Positions 49,546-58,591 of a stretch of 64,000 nt of DNA are shown piece after piece. The notes beneath the pieces are model-generated. The model was not told the DNA's origin. It did not search any database and saw only the letters and a program-made list of their open reading frames with translations. The stretch's first letter is position 1. Each line of letters begins with the position of its first letter. This DNA is from Phocaeicola salanitronis DSM 18170 (GTDB lineage: Bacteria; Bacteroidota; Bacteroidia; Bacteroidales; Bacteroidaceae). The translations under genes were made by a program, and so were the position numbers. The stretch is taken from the NCBI RefSeq assembly GCF_000190575.1, contig NC_015164.1, positions 558,001 through 622,000 of the forward strand, written 5' to 3'.

Positions 49546-50253
49546 ATGAGAAGCCCCTTTTTCAGATTCAAGCAATTCACGATATGGCATGACCGGTGTG
49601 CGATGAAAGTTGGCACGGACGGCGTCTTGTTAGGCGCGTGGGTTTCATTGCGCCAGGCCCGGAACGTATTGGACATCGGGACGGGGAGCGGGCTGATTGC
49701 GTTGATGATAGCCCAGCGTTGTCAGGCGCAAGTGACGGGCATTGATATCGATTCGGACGCGATAGGGCAGGCGGGCGAAAACGCCTTGGCTTCGCCGTGG
49801 AGCGGACGCATCCGGTTTTGCCAGGCAGATGCGGGAGCATTCCAAGGCGGCGTGTATGATACGATTGTTTCCAATCCTCCTTATTTCAGGGAGCGGGTGC
49901 ATTGTCCGGACGGGCAACGCAACGCCGCACGCCATACCGAGAGCCTGACATTCGAATGCCTGCTGGACGCGGTGGCGCGTTTAATGTCGGAAGACGGAAG
50001 CTTTTCGGTTATCCTGCCGGCAGAGGCGGGGGAACGTTTTATTACGTTAGCCGCCGAACGGCATTTGTATCTGTTGCGCCGGACGTATGTTCATACAAAG
50101 CCTTCGGCATCTCCCAAACGGGTCTTGATGGCATTTGTGCGCACGATACAGGCTTGTGAGACTACTCATTTGACCCTTGAGGAATCTCCCAACGTATATA
50201 GCCGGGAATACATCGGCCTGGTCGGTGATTTTTATTTGAATATAAACGCATGA
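49546..50253 (+). CDS. tRNA1(Val) (adenine(37)-N6)-methyltransferase-like protein
   Basis: A 235-residue SAM-dependent methyltransferase. The YfiC/TrmN6 signature FRFKQFTIWHDRCAMKVGTDGVLLGAW is at the N-terminus, VLDIGTGSGLIALMIAQR is the SAM motif I, and SNPPYF is the catalytic NPPY-type motif. The more upstream ATG (49483) would add 21 residues not seen in the family, so 49546 is preferred. It modifies A37 of tRNA-Val. Divergent from lon. Confidence 0.88.
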   Translation: MRSPFFRFKQFTIWHDRCAMKVGTDGVLLGAWVSLRQARNVLDIGTGSGLIALMIAQRCQAQVTGIDIDSDAIGQAGENALASPWSGRIRFCQADAGAFQGGVYDTIVSNPPYFRERVHCPDGQRNAARHTESLTFECLLDAVARLMSEDGSFSVILPAEAGERFITLAAERHLYLLRRTYVHTKPSASPKRVLMAFVRTIQACETTHLTLEESPNVYSREYIGLVGDFYLNINA

Positions 50254-50256
50254 AAA

Positions 50257-50336
50257 CGCATGCGGCTGCGTTGGCCTACGTGACTATATGCGTTGGCTTG
50301 CGAAGCCTGTCTCGTTAGCCAACGCAGCCGTATGTG
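50257..50336. repeat. Palindrome between convergent genes
   Basis: Arms CGCATGCGGCTGCGTTGGC and GCCAACGCAGCCGTATGTG pair over about 18 bases; an internal ATGCGTTGGCTTGCG repeats part of the arm. It may act as a bidirectional terminator. The sequence is unrelated to families A-E. Confidence 0.7.
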
Positions 50337-50359
50337 TTTCGGGCGGCGGCAAGACCGGT

Positions 50360-51391
50360 TTACCGCTTCGATAATCTTCTGAGCAGGTTTTGGTTTAATT
50401 GTAACAGTTTTTTATGCTTTTCCGCAATGCTGTAAGCCAAAGGGCGTGTGCCGATGAAATCGGTGAAGTGCTGCAATATGCTGAATGGCTCTACCGATGT
50501 TTTCCCCCGTTCAGGAGCAATCACTCTTAACCCCCGGTGCACGACCTCTACGGTTAAGTCCTTACCGCCCATCATGGGGTCTCCGTCGAAATGGAATACG
50601 CCCTCCTGATGGCGGTGGATTGTAATCTTTTTTTCTTTCATGATTTTGATTCGGCTGTTCTGATCCAATGTCTTGTTGAACAGCTGGAACGAAAGGGCAG
50701 GCACGTCGAGCACCGTAAAAGGTTCTAAGATGGTGATATCCATCATTCCGTCGGTGAGCGATGCCTGAGGGGCGATGTAGGCATTGTTCCCGTATTGCGA
50801 AGCGTTGGCGCAAGCGATAAGGAAGGCCTTGTGGCGCACGGTTCCCAATTCGTTCTCTATTTCATAGGTTTCCGGCTGGTATTTCAAGCTTTCGTGTAAC
50901 GTATTTTCCAGGTATGTAAGCAGCCCTCTCTTTCCGGAATCGGCAAACTTCAAGCTGACGAATGCATCGAATCCCACCCCGCACGTGCAGAAGAAGGGGT
51001 GATTGTCGATGATGCCGTAATCAATGTCTTTAATAAATCCGCGGTTCAATGTTTCGATGGCTCCCCACACATTTATCGGAATATGCAGGTGGCGTGCCAG
51101 CCCGTTCCCCGAGCCGCAAGGGATAATTCCTAACGCCGTGTCGGTATGGATGAGTGAGCGCCCTATTTCGTTAATGGTTCCGTCTCCGCCGATAGCGGTT
51201 ACGATGTCGATTCCTTTTTCCGCTGCATCCCGGGCGATTTCGCTTGCATGTCCTGCATATTCGGTTTTGCAAATGGTATAATCATATTGGTTTCGGTCGA
51301 TATGCTTGTTTATCAGGTGCAGGATAAATTCTTTTCCATGCACACCCGATATGGGATTGACGATAAATGTGATGCTTTTTTTTGAGCTCAT
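50360..51391 (-). CDS. Diacylglycerol kinase-like lipid kinase (YegS/LCB5 family)
   Basis: A 343-residue lipid kinase. The catalytic domain starts ITFIVNPISGVHGKEF and has the nucleotide-binding motif TAIGGDGTINEIGRSL and GIIPCGSGNGLARHL. The C-terminal beta-sandwich has SLTDGMMDITIL and FHFDGDPMMGG. The family phosphorylates diacylglycerol, sphingoid bases or related lipids. It is divergent from the serine palmitoyltransferase gene, so a sphingolipid substrate is a reasonable guess. Confidence 0.88.
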   Translation of the reverse strand: MSSKKSITFIVNPISGVHGKEFILHLINKHIDRNQYDYTICKTEYAGHASEIARDAAEKGIDIVTAIGGDGTINEIGRSLIHTDTALGIIPCGSGNGLARHLHIPINVWGAIETLNRGFIKDIDYGIIDNHPFFCTCGVGFDAFVSLKFADSGKRGLLTYLENTLHESLKYQPETYEIENELGTVRHKAFLIACANASQYGNNAYIAPQASLTDGMMDITILEPFTVLDVPALSFQLFNKTLDQNSRIKIMKEKKITIHRHQEGVFHFDGDPMMGGKDLTVEVVHRGLRVIAPERGKTSVEPFSILQHFTDFIGTRPLAYSIAEKHKKLLQLNQNLLRRLSKR

Positions 51392-51565
51392 GTTAGTTAA
51401 GAGTCTTAGTTGTTAAATCCGCATCTCTGGCAAAGAGCATGGCAGAGGTCTTTTATTTGAAAACAAAAATAAGACTATTTTGTTTATAAACCGTATATTT
51501 TTGTAGAGAATTGACAGATAAAATATTTTTTTGCCACAATAGCTGATTTAGATTGCTAAAATTAT

Positions 51566-51573
51566 TATCTTTG
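51566..51573 (+). promoter_or_regulatory. -7 promoter box upstream of spt
   Basis: TATCTTTG matches TAnnTTTG. It lies 100 bases before the spt ATG, leaving a 5' leader of about 95 bases that contains a small hairpin (GCCGG-TGATGTT-CCGGC at about 51602-51618). Confidence 0.55.
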
Positions 51574-51673
51574 CACGTTCTTTTATTAAATAATGAAATC
51601 CGCCGGTGATGTTCCGGCTAATGTAAATAACATAATGTAAGTCGTTAGGATTTACCAAACAGAGTAAGAATAT

Positions 51674-52861
51674 ATGGGACTATTGCAAGACAAGCTGGGG
51701 AAATACAGAATCCCCCAAATGTATATGGAGCGGGGTGTTTATCCTTATTTCCGTGAAATAGACAGTGCCCAAGACACTGAAGTGATGATGGACGGAAGAA
51801 AAGTCTTAATGTTTGGCTCCAATTCATATATGGGGCTGACTTATGACGAGCGTATCATCAATGCAGCGATTGCCGCGACCCGCAAATATGGTACAGGATG
51901 CGCGGGATCCCGTCTGTTGAACGGTACGTTGGATATTCATGTGAAATTAGAAAAAGAACTGGCTGAATTTGTCGGGAAAGACGAAGCCTTGTGTTTCTCT
52001 ACGGGATTTACCGTAAACGAAGGCGTGATTCCGCAACTAGTAGGGCGGGGTGACTATATTATATGTGATGACCGCGACCATGCTTCGATTGTAGACGGAC
52101 GCCGCCTCTCATTCGCTACCCAGTTAAAGTACAAGCATAATGACATGGATGCGTTGGAGAAAGAACTTCAGAAATGCGAGCCGGATGCCATTAAGCTGAT
52201 TGTGGTGGACAGTGTTTTCTCGATGGAAGGTGATTTGGCGAATTTGCCTGAAATAGTCCGTCTGAAGAAAAAATACAATGCGACTGTTTATGTAGACGAA
52301 GCTCATGGTCTTGGCGTGTTCGGGAGAAACGGACGAGGTGTATGCGACCACTTTGGCGTGACAAAGGACATTGATTTGATTATGGGTACCTTTAGCAAGT
52401 CGTTGGCGTCGATAGGCGGATTCGTTGCGGCAGATAAAGACATCATCAACTGGTTGCGCCATAACGCGCGCTCGTATATTTTCCAGGCCAGCAACACGCC
52501 GGCTGCTACGGCGGCTGCTATCGAAGCGCTTCATATCTTTCAGGAAGAGCCGGAACGTCAGGAAAACCTGTGGAAGATAACCAACTATGCGCTGAAGAGT
52601 TTCCGTGAGGCAGGTTTTGAGATAGGCGATACGGCGAGCCCGATTATTCCGTTGTATGTGCGTGACACCGACAAGACATTCGAAGTGACCAAGCTGGCGT
52701 TCGATGAAGGTGTGTTTATCAATCCGGTTATTCCGCCGGCATGTGCACCTCAAGATACGTTGGTCCGTTTTGCCTTGATGGCTACCCATACGAAGGAACA
52801 GGTAGACTTTGCTATCGATAAATTGATAAAATGCTTTAAACAATTGCATATTTTAAAATGA
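51674..52861 (+). CDS. spt: Serine palmitoyltransferase (alpha-oxoamine synthase family)
   Basis: A 395-residue PLP enzyme that condenses serine with an acyl-CoA, the first step of the sphingolipids made by Bacteroides. Motifs: FGSNSYMGLTYDERI, GTGCAGSRLLNGT, DRDHASIVDGRRL, VDEAHGLGVFG and the PLP-Lys region GTFSKSLASIGGF. The protein resembles the Bacteroides Spt more than 8-amino-7-oxononanoate synthase, and no biotin genes are near. A terminator follows the gene. Confidence 0.93.
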   Translation: MGLLQDKLGKYRIPQMYMERGVYPYFREIDSAQDTEVMMDGRKVLMFGSNSYMGLTYDERIINAAIAATRKYGTGCAGSRLLNGTLDIHVKLEKELAEFVGKDEALCFSTGFTVNEGVIPQLVGRGDYIICDDRDHASIVDGRRLSFATQLKYKHNDMDALEKELQKCEPDAIKLIVVDSVFSMEGDLANLPEIVRLKKKYNATVYVDEAHGLGVFGRNGRGVCDHFGVTKDIDLIMGTFSKSLASIGGFVAADKDIINWLRHNARSYIFQASNTPAATAAAIEALHIFQEEPERQENLWKITNYALKSFREAGFEIGDTASPIIPLYVRDTDKTFEVTKLAFDEGVFINPVIPPACAPQDTLVRFALMATHTKEQVDFAIDKLIKCFKQLHILK

Positions 52862-52886
52862 CGGGAAAATCCCGTTGTCTTTTAAG
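52861..52886 (+). terminator. Intrinsic terminator after spt
   Basis: ACGGGA and TCCCGT form a short stem with a three-base loop, followed by TGTCTTTT. It begins at the spt stop codon. Confidence 0.6.
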
Positions 52887-52915
52887 GACATTTTTATAAA
52901 AAAGGAGGATTCATT

Positions 52916-53029
52916 ATGGGAGCTGCCGGTAATAAAAAACCGAAGGGCATGCATAAAAAACATGCTCCGGCTTATCAGGTAGAAGAGGCCATGCATGAGA
53001 ATGACCTTAAAAAAGGAAAGAAGAAATAG
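52916..53029 (+). CDS. 37-residue basic micro-protein
   Basis: ATG 52916 is preceded by a strong AAAGGAGGA ribosome binding site, unusual in this genome. The product is MGAAGNKKPKGMHKKHAPAY followed by QVEEAMHENDLKKGKKK. It is rich in Lys and His and has no membrane helix. The DUF2148 gene downstream has an equally strong AAAGGAGGG site. No family recognized with certainty. The good initiation site and clean frame make it likely to be translated. Confidence 0.6.
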   Translation: MGAAGNKKPKGMHKKHAPAYQVEEAMHENDLKKGKKK

Positions 53030-53061
53030 GCAAGAGCTTGTTTCTGAAATGTATTGAAGAT

Positions 53062-53130
53062 GAACCGCAGATTAACAGGGATAGAGGGAGTCGGCAGGAC
53101 TTGACGGAAATCAATGTTAGTCTGCGGTTC
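53062..53130. repeat. Palindrome related to family D
   Basis: GAACCGCAGATTAAC (53062-53076) and GTTAGTCTGCGGTTC (53116-53130) are nearly complementary, followed by TTTAATAAAAA. The core CGCAGATTAAC is shared with family D at 35171-35251. It separates the micro-protein from the DUF2148 gene and may terminate or attenuate transcription. Confidence 0.7.
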
Positions 53131-53151
53131 TTTAATAAAAAAGGAGGGCTT

Positions 53152-53682
53152 ATGATACTGAATGAAAGAGACAGCCGGCACGAACAAGTGCTGCAGATTG
53201 CCCAGCAGATGATGATTGCCGCACGTACGGCGCCGAAAGGGAAAGGAGTGGATATCATTGAGGTGGCAATGGTGACTGAAAGCAATATCCGTATCTTGTC
53301 GGATACCATGAAGCAGATGTACGAAGAAAACGGCTTTAAGTTTTTCTTGCGTGACGCCGAAAACATACTGAATGCAGAGTGTATTATATTAATAGGTACG
53401 CGCGAGCAGCCTCAAGGGTTGAATTGCGGACATTGCGGTTTCGAAACTTGTGATGCCCGTGAAGAAGGAGTGCCTTGTGCGATTAATAGCGTAGATGTAG
53501 GGATTGCAATAGGTTCCGCCTGTTCGGTGGCTGCCGATCATCGGGTAGATACTCGTGTGATGTTCTCGGCGGGCTTGGCGGCACAACAACTTGATTGGCT
53601 GGACGGATGTAAACAGGTTTACGCGATTCCGGTAAGTGCTTCCTCTAAAAATCCGTTTTTCGACCGTAAGCCCAAGGACTGA
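53152..53682 (+). CDS. DUF2148 ferredoxin-like domain protein
   Basis: A 176-residue protein from ATG 53152, which has an AAAGGAGGG ribosome binding site. The upstream open frame is translated palindrome. Conserved cysteines occur in NCGHCGFETCDAREEGVPC, a possible iron-sulfur ligand set, and SACSVAADHRVDTRVMFSAG is typical of the family. The N-terminal part (VLQIAQQMMIAARTAPKGKG) resembles nitroreductase-like segments. Role unknown; redox function inferred. Confidence 0.85.
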   Translation: MILNERDSRHEQVLQIAQQMMIAARTAPKGKGVDIIEVAMVTESNIRILSDTMKQMYEENGFKFFLRDAENILNAECIILIGTREQPQGLNCGHCGFETCDAREEGVPCAINSVDVGIAIGSACSVAADHRVDTRVMFSAGLAAQQLDWLDGCKQVYAIPVSASSKNPFFDRKPKD

Positions 53683-53697
53683 TTTCTTGTAGAAAAG

Positions 53698-53777
53698 GAA
53701 TATATACTGCGTTGCCCAATAAAGATATCTGCATCGGCCTACGAAGTTATATTAATCGGCATGCGCAGTATATATTC
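53698..53777. terminator. Long palindrome between convergent genes
   Basis: GAATATATACTGCG and CGCAGTATATATTC are perfect 14-base complements with a 52-base loop. It separates the DUF2148 gene from the convergent Cof hydrolase gene and probably works as a bidirectional transcription end. No strong T tract is present. Confidence 0.55.
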
Positions 53778-53791
53778 ATTTGCGAAACTTG

Positions 53792-54595
53792 TCAAATGAA
53801 CTTTTCTACGGCATAAGCCACACCGTCTTCATCGTTTGACAGGGTGATGAAATCGGCGTTTTCACGTACTATCGGCTGGGCATTTGCCATGGCAATCCCT
53901 AAGCCTGCATACTGAATCATAGACAAGTCGTTGAAACCATCGCCTATGGCTATCATTTCTTCTTTAGCCAGTCCGATTTCTTTTAATAAAACAGATAAGG
54001 ACTGGGCTTTGTCTATGCCTTTAGGGACAAGTTCAAGAAAATAAGGTTCCGAACGGAACACGCCCATTTTGTCTTTTAATTGTCCGTACATTTCTTTCTC
54101 TAAGATTTCCAGCCTTTTGGGCTCACCCACTATCAGACATTTGGTTATGGGGCGGGGGATGGCCTCCAGAAAGTTGTCCACCTTCTTTATTTTCATTACG
54201 TTCAGCAAGGCTTCTTTTAAGACATATTCGTCATCGGGCGATTCGGTTAATACAAATTCGTGGTCATACGTTACAATGGCGAATCCATTTTCTTTAGCAC
54301 ACTTATATAAATAAGGCAGGATGTCGTTTTCCAGCCATTTCTTGTACATCAGTTCTCCAGTCTTCCAGTCAATGATTTCACCTCCATTGTATGAAAGGAT
54401 ATATCCTTCGTAACGGTTTAATTCCAGCGCATTGGCTAATGGCGCCACTCCATAAGTCGGCCTGCCTGATGCAAGTACGATTTTCACACCTCGTTTTTGT
54501 GCTTCTATCAACGTATTCCGTGTGCGGTCGGTTATCTTTTTCTTCGAGTTCGTTAATGTACCGTCCAAGTCAAGTACGAGTAGTTTATATTTCAT
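53792..54595 (-). CDS. Cof-type HAD-IIB hydrolase
   Basis: A 267-residue sugar-phosphate or flavin-phosphate phosphatase of the HAD-IIB (Cof) family. Motif I is LLVLDLDGTLTNSKK, motif II is VLASGRP, and motifs III/IV are GLAKEEMIAIGDGFNDLSMI and GIAMANA. ATG 54595 gives the usual N-terminus; an upstream Met would add 12 residues. Cytosolic, substrate unknown. Confidence 0.9.
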   Translation of the reverse strand: MKYKLLVLDLDGTLTNSKKKITDRTRNTLIEAQKRGVKIVLASGRPTYGVAPLANALELNRYEGYILSYNGGEIIDWKTGELMYKKWLENDILPYLYKCAKENGFAIVTYDHEFVLTESPDDEYVLKEALLNVMKIKKVDNFLEAIPRPITKCLIVGEPKRLEILEKEMYGQLKDKMGVFRSEPYFLELVPKGIDKAQSLSVLLKEIGLAKEEMIAIGDGFNDLSMIQYAGLGIAMANAQPIVRENADFITLSNDEDGVAYAVEKFI

Positions 54596-54803
54596 ATTCA
54601 GAGAATTAAATTGAGCCGCAAAGATACACAAATCTTCTTACAATTACAATCTCCGGGCATGAGCGTATGTTTTTTCTGTCACATATCATGATGTTTTTCC
54701 GGCATTCGTTTCGTTTCAATGTTTATTTTTTGTAATTTAGTCCCAAGCTCCATTCAAAATGGAACAATAAGTGAATTTGTAAACCGAATTAAACTGGAAG
54801 AAT

Positions 54804-55472
54804 ATGGATATGGTATGGGATTTTGCCTTGCGCTTGTTCTTGGCTGGTGTAATGGGAATATTAATAGGATTGGAGCGTGAGTATCGGGCAAAAGAAGCGG
54901 GATACCGCACGCATTTTTTAGTGGCATTGGGCAGTGCGCTGATGATGATTGTTTCGCAATACGGGTTTACCGAAGTGTTGAAGGCTGATTTAGTCCGGTT
55001 GGACCCTAGCCGTATTGCGGCTCAAGTAGTAAGCGGAATCGGTTTTATTGGTGCCGGAACCATTATTCTGCAGAAGCAGATAGTCAGAGGCTTGACCACC
55101 GCTGCAGGCATTTGGGCGACTTCTGGCATCGGGCTAGCCATTGGGGCGGGTATGTATGGTATCGGAATAACGGCTACGGTTCTGGTCTTGCTGGGGTTGG
55201 AAGCATTAAGTTTCTTTTTTAAAAGCATTGGTCTGCGCAACCTGATGGTGGAATTTTCTGCGCACGATAAAGAAACGATAAAGCGCGTGTCGGCTAAATT
55301 CCATTCGAAAAATTACATTGTTGTGTCTTACGAAATGTCTGAAACCTATAGTGAAGGCACAGCTATTTATCATGTAAGCATGGTTATCAAAGCCAAGCGT
55401 ATGAACGAAGAAGGGTTGCTTCTGATGTTTATGCAGGAATTTCCCGACATTACGGTGACTAAAGTGATTTGA
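54804..55472 (+). CDS. MgtC/SapB family membrane protein
   Basis: A 222-residue protein. Four to five membrane helices span residues about 5-135, with the family motifs GILIGLEREYRAKEAGYRTHFLVALGSALMM, AAQVVSGIGFIGAGTII and VRGLTTAAGIWATSGIGLAIGAG. The C-terminal cytosolic part is ACT-like (KRVSAKFHSKNYIVVSYEM). Members are linked to magnesium homeostasis and membrane potential. No partner gene nearby. Confidence 0.9.
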   Translation: MDMVWDFALRLFLAGVMGILIGLEREYRAKEAGYRTHFLVALGSALMMIVSQYGFTEVLKADLVRLDPSRIAAQVVSGIGFIGAGTIILQKQIVRGLTTAAGIWATSGIGLAIGAGMYGIGITATVLVLLGLEALSFFFKSIGLRNLMVEFSAHDKETIKRVSAKFHSKNYIVVSYEMSETYSEGTAIYHVSMVIKAKRMNEEGLLLMFMQEFPDITVTKVI

Positions 55473-55479
55473 GTTTTTT

Positions 55480-55571
55480 AGTTCGTAAGTTTTCGAGTCT
55501 GTTATAAGAGCTTTTTATAGCCGGGCTATTAAAAGGGCTTACAAACATAAAAACTCAAAAACTTGCGAACT
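55480..55571. repeat. Nested palindrome between convergent genes
   Basis: Outer arms AGTTCGTAAGTTTTCGAG and CTCAAAAACTTGCGAACT surround an inner hairpin (CTTTTTATAGC and GGCTATTAAAAG). The nesting resembles the structures in the 10.8-38.2 kb region, but the sequences are different. Confidence 0.65.
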
Positions 55572-55577
55572 GCCATG

Positions 55578-55796
55578 TTATCCGATAAAGATATTGACTG
55601 TCAAGAAGATTCTGTCGCCGTGTTCATTCACATCGAAATCAATTTTGTCTTCCCGGGCAAGCCATCCTATGGCTGCGTTTAAATCCCTGTCTGTTAGTCC
55701 TGTGGCTGATTTTAAATCTTCATACTCCCAGTGCCTGTTGTCTTTTAGCTTGTTCCAGACAATGCCTGCATTTTCTCCGATTTGAATTTTGTTCAT
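55578..55796 (-). CDS. Small winged-helix protein
   Basis: A 72-residue protein from ATG 55796, MNKIQIGENAGIVWNKLKD followed by WEYEDLKSATGLTDRDLNAAIGWLAREDKIDF and a short wing. It matches the small winged-HTH proteins common in Bacteroidetes. The upstream open frame adds a hydrophobic stretch that is unlikely to be translated. Probably DNA-binding; target unknown. Confidence 0.8.
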   Translation of the reverse strand: MNKIQIGENAGIVWNKLKDNRHWEYEDLKSATGLTDRDLNAAIGWLAREDKIDFDVNEHGDRIFLTVNIFIG

Positions 55797-56024
55797 TTTG
55801 TACTTAGTTTTAGGATTAATACTAAAGGTTTTTAAAGTGTATAAGGCAAAGTAAACAAAAATAATGCAGAAAATCAACTTTTTCTTTCGTTTTTTATCAT
55901 TGCGGATGTATTTCCTGCGATTTGTGGAATTTAGTTCTTTCCAAATTACAATACCGTTTCCAGATATATTTCGATGCGCATTTCAAAAGCGTGAAATTTA
56001 TTCGTTTATTCCGGCGATTTTATA

Positions 56025-56032
56025 TACCTTTG
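56025..56032 (+). promoter_or_regulatory. -7 promoter box upstream of map
   Basis: TACCTTTG matches TAnnTTTG and ends 26 bases before the map ATG at 56059. Confidence 0.55.
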
Positions 56033-56058
56033 CCTATGTTTTTTAAGAGAATCGAAAG

Positions 56059-56916
56059 ATGATTAGAAGAAAAAAGGTAAATTGGAAGATTCCGAAAGGG
56101 GCTGAATTGACCGAATTGGACAAGAAAGTACTTTATTTTCAGAATAAGGGATGTCTGGTTCCGACCCGCGAGCTGATAAAGACTCCGGAACAAATAGAAG
56201 GCATCCGCCGAAGTGGTTTGTTGAATACGGCTGTGTTGGATAAAGTGGCGGAAAGCATAAAAGAAGGCATGAGTACCGCTGATATAGATAAGATTGTTTA
56301 TGATTATACTACCAGCCATGGCGGAATTCCTGCTTGTTTGGGTTATGAAGGTTTCCCTAAGAGCGTGTGCACTTCTATCAATGAAGTGGTATGTCACGGC
56401 ATTCCCTCGGAAGAAGAAATACTGGAAGAAGGCGACATTATCAATGTAGACTGCACAACGATATTGGATGGATATTATGCCGACGCATCGCGCATGTTTA
56501 TCATTGGGAAAACCACTCCCGAAAAGGAAAAGCTGGTACAGGTGGCGCGGGAATGTATGGATATCGGTGCCGAAGCCGCTCATCCTTTTGGATTTGTGGG
56601 AGATATCGGCCATGCTGTCGAAAAACATGCCAAGAAGAATGGTTTTTCGGTGGTGCGTGATTTATGCGGGCACGGAGTCGGATTGGAATTTCATGAAGAA
56701 CCGGATGTATTGCATTACGGGCGGAAAGGAACGGGGATGTTGCTGGTGCCGGGTATGGTATTCACCATTGAGCCGATGATAAATATGGGTACGTGGGAAG
56801 TGTTTATTGATGAAGAAGACGGCTGGACGGTTGTAACAGAAGATGAATTGCCTTCCGCACAATGGGAGCACACGTATGTGATGACTGAAAACGGTTTGGA
56901 AATATTGACATATTGA
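56059..56916 (+). CDS. map: Type I methionine aminopeptidase
   Basis: A 285-residue M24 metallopeptidase that removes the initiator Met. Metal ligands are visible in INVDCTTILDGYYADASRMF (two Asp), DLCGHGVG (His), FTIEPMI (Glu) and SAQWEHTYV (Glu). An N-terminal extension of about 30 residues (RRKKVNWKIPKGAELTELDK) makes it slightly longer than the minimal enzyme, as in several Bacteroidetes. tsaD follows nine bases later. Confidence 0.96.
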   Translation: MIRRKKVNWKIPKGAELTELDKKVLYFQNKGCLVPTRELIKTPEQIEGIRRSGLLNTAVLDKVAESIKEGMSTADIDKIVYDYTTSHGGIPACLGYEGFPKSVCTSINEVVCHGIPSEEEILEEGDIINVDCTTILDGYYADASRMFIIGKTTPEKEKLVQVARECMDIGAEAAHPFGFVGDIGHAVEKHAKKNGFSVVRDLCGHGVGLEFHEEPDVLHYGRKGTGMLLVPGMVFTIEPMINMGTWEVFIDEEDGWTVVTEDELPSAQWEHTYVMTENGLEILTY

Positions 56917-56925
56917 GTAGAAAGT

Positions 56926-57954
56926 ATGGAAGCAAAAGACATAATTATATTAGGTATAGAGTCTTCGTGCGATGATACCTCGGCGGCTGTCATCCGGAAT
57001 GGCGTATTGCTTTCGAGTGTGATAGCCAGTCAGGCTGTCCATGAAGCTTACGGAGGCGTTGTGCCCGAGTTGGCTTCGCGGGCACATCAGCAAAATATAG
57101 TTCCGGTAGTTCATGAGGCGCTGAAGCGCGCGGGGGTAACGAAAGAGCAGTTAAGTGCAGTCGCTTTTACCCGCGGTCCGGGATTAATGGGTTCGTTATT
57201 GGTCGGAGTCTCGTTTGCCAAGGGATTCGCGCGCGCATTAGGCATCCCGATGATTGATGTTAATCACCTGCAAGGGCATGTGTTAGCTCATTTTATTAAA
57301 GAATCGGATGAAGATGCCAGCCAGCCTGCATTCCCCTTTATCTGTCTGTTGGTGTCGGGCGGAAATTCTCAGATTATCCGCGTAAACGCATACAATGATA
57401 TGCAGGTGTTGGGGCAAACGATAGACGATGCGGCCGGCGAGGCAATTGACAAATGTTCGAAAGTGATGGGGCTGGGTTATCCGGGCGGACCGATTATCGA
57501 TAAACTGGCACGGACGGGAAATCCGAATGCGTATACGTTTAGCAAACCTCATATTTCAGGCTATGACTATAGTTTCAGCGGACTGAAAACCTCTTTTCTT
57601 TATTCGTTGCGTGACTGGTTGAAAGAAGACGCAGACTTTATCGAACATCATAAAGCAGACCTTGCCGCTTCGTTGGAAAAGACCATCGTGGATATTTTAA
57701 TGGATAAGCTTCGTAAGGTGGTAAAGGACACAGGTATCAACGAAGTAGCTGTGGCAGGAGGGGTTTCAGCCAATAACGGTTTGCGGAATGCTTTTCGTGA
57801 ACATGCAGCCAGATACGGTTGGAACATCTATATACCGAAATTTGGCTATACGACCGACAATGCGGCAATGATTGCCATAACGGGTTATTATAAGTATCAA
57901 GATAAAGATTTTTGCAGCATAGACAAACCTGCTTATTCGCGGGTAACTATATAG
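56926..57954 (+). CDS. tsaD: tRNA N6-adenosine threonylcarbamoyltransferase TsaD
   Basis: A 342-residue ASKHA-fold enzyme that completes the t6A modification at A37 of ANN-decoding tRNAs with TsaB and TsaE. GIESSCDDTSAAVI is at the N-terminus, metal-binding histidines lie in VNHLQGHVLAHF, and FSFSGLKTS and VAGGVSANNGLR are family motifs. Full length. It lies between map and the CinA-C gene on the same strand. Confidence 0.97.
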   Translation: MEAKDIIILGIESSCDDTSAAVIRNGVLLSSVIASQAVHEAYGGVVPELASRAHQQNIVPVVHEALKRAGVTKEQLSAVAFTRGPGLMGSLLVGVSFAKGFARALGIPMIDVNHLQGHVLAHFIKESDEDASQPAFPFICLLVSGGNSQIIRVNAYNDMQVLGQTIDDAAGEAIDKCSKVMGLGYPGGPIIDKLARTGNPNAYTFSKPHISGYDYSFSGLKTSFLYSLRDWLKEDADFIEHHKADLAASLEKTIVDILMDKLRKVVKDTGINEVAVAGGVSANNGLRNAFREHAARYGWNIYIPKFGYTTDNAAMIAITGYYKYQDKDFCSIDKPAYSRVTI

Positions 57955-57986
57955 GTATCAAAAGTATTAATTAAAAGGAAAATAGT

Positions 57987-58487
57987 ATGTCAGTAGAAAC
58001 TAAAAAACTAAGTAAGGAAATAAGTGAAATTTTCTGGAGAGAGAATTTCACCTTGGCTACGGCTGAAAGTTGTACGGCTGGCAATGTAGCGGCAATCATT
58101 ACAGCAATCCCGGGAAGTTCTCGTTTCTATAAAGGCGGAGTAGTGGCATATGCGGATGAAGTGAAACAGAATTTGTTGCATGTAAAGTCGGAAACACTGG
58201 AAACATACGGAGCCGTAAGTGAGGAAACAGTAATTGAAATGGTAAAAGGTGCTATTGAAACCTTTAATACGGATTATGCAATGGCTACTTCGGGAATAGC
58301 AGGTCCTGGCGGAGGAACTCATGAAAAGCCTGTAGGTACGATTTGGCTTGCTGCCGGAAGTAAAGATAAAATCATTACAGAAAAACTGACGGAAGACGAA
58401 GGACGCGAGAAAAATGTCCAATCTGCCACTAAAAATGTGCTCCAATTATTGCTTGAAGCATGCCAAAATCAAGAAAATGAGCAATAA
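57987..58487 (+). CDS. CinA C-terminal domain protein (nicotinamide-nucleotide amidohydrolase family)
   Basis: A 166-residue protein equal to the C-terminal domain of Cin[37 protein letters not shown] and [21 protein letters not shown] are diagnostic; the Ser in ESCTAG is the likely nucleophile. It would deamidate NMN to NaMN in pyridine nucleotide recycling. A spacing of 32 bp after tsaD suggests the same transcript. Confidence 0.9.
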   Translation: MSVETKKLSKEISEIFWRENFTLATAESCTAGNVAAIITAIPGSSRFYKGGVVAYADEVKQNLLHVKSETLETYGAVSEETVIEMVKGAIETFNTDYAMATSGIAGPGGGTHEKPVGTIWLAAGSKDKIITEKLTEDEGREKNVQSATKNVLQLLLEACQNQENEQ

Positions 58488-58511
58488 ATTGCTAATTAGT
58501 TGCAGAAAAAC

Positions 58512-58542
58512 TTGCATATATAAAATAAAAGCGCTTACTTTG
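58512..58542 (+). promoter_or_regulatory. Promoter of the rpmB cluster
   Basis: TTG at 58512-58514 and TTACTTTG at 58535-58542 are 20 bases apart, close to the Bacteroidetes consensus. The rpmB ATG is about 50 bases downstream. Confidence 0.6.
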
Positions 58543-58591
58543 CACTCCGTTTTAAAGAGCATAGGAATAAAACTATAAAAACTAGATAGAA

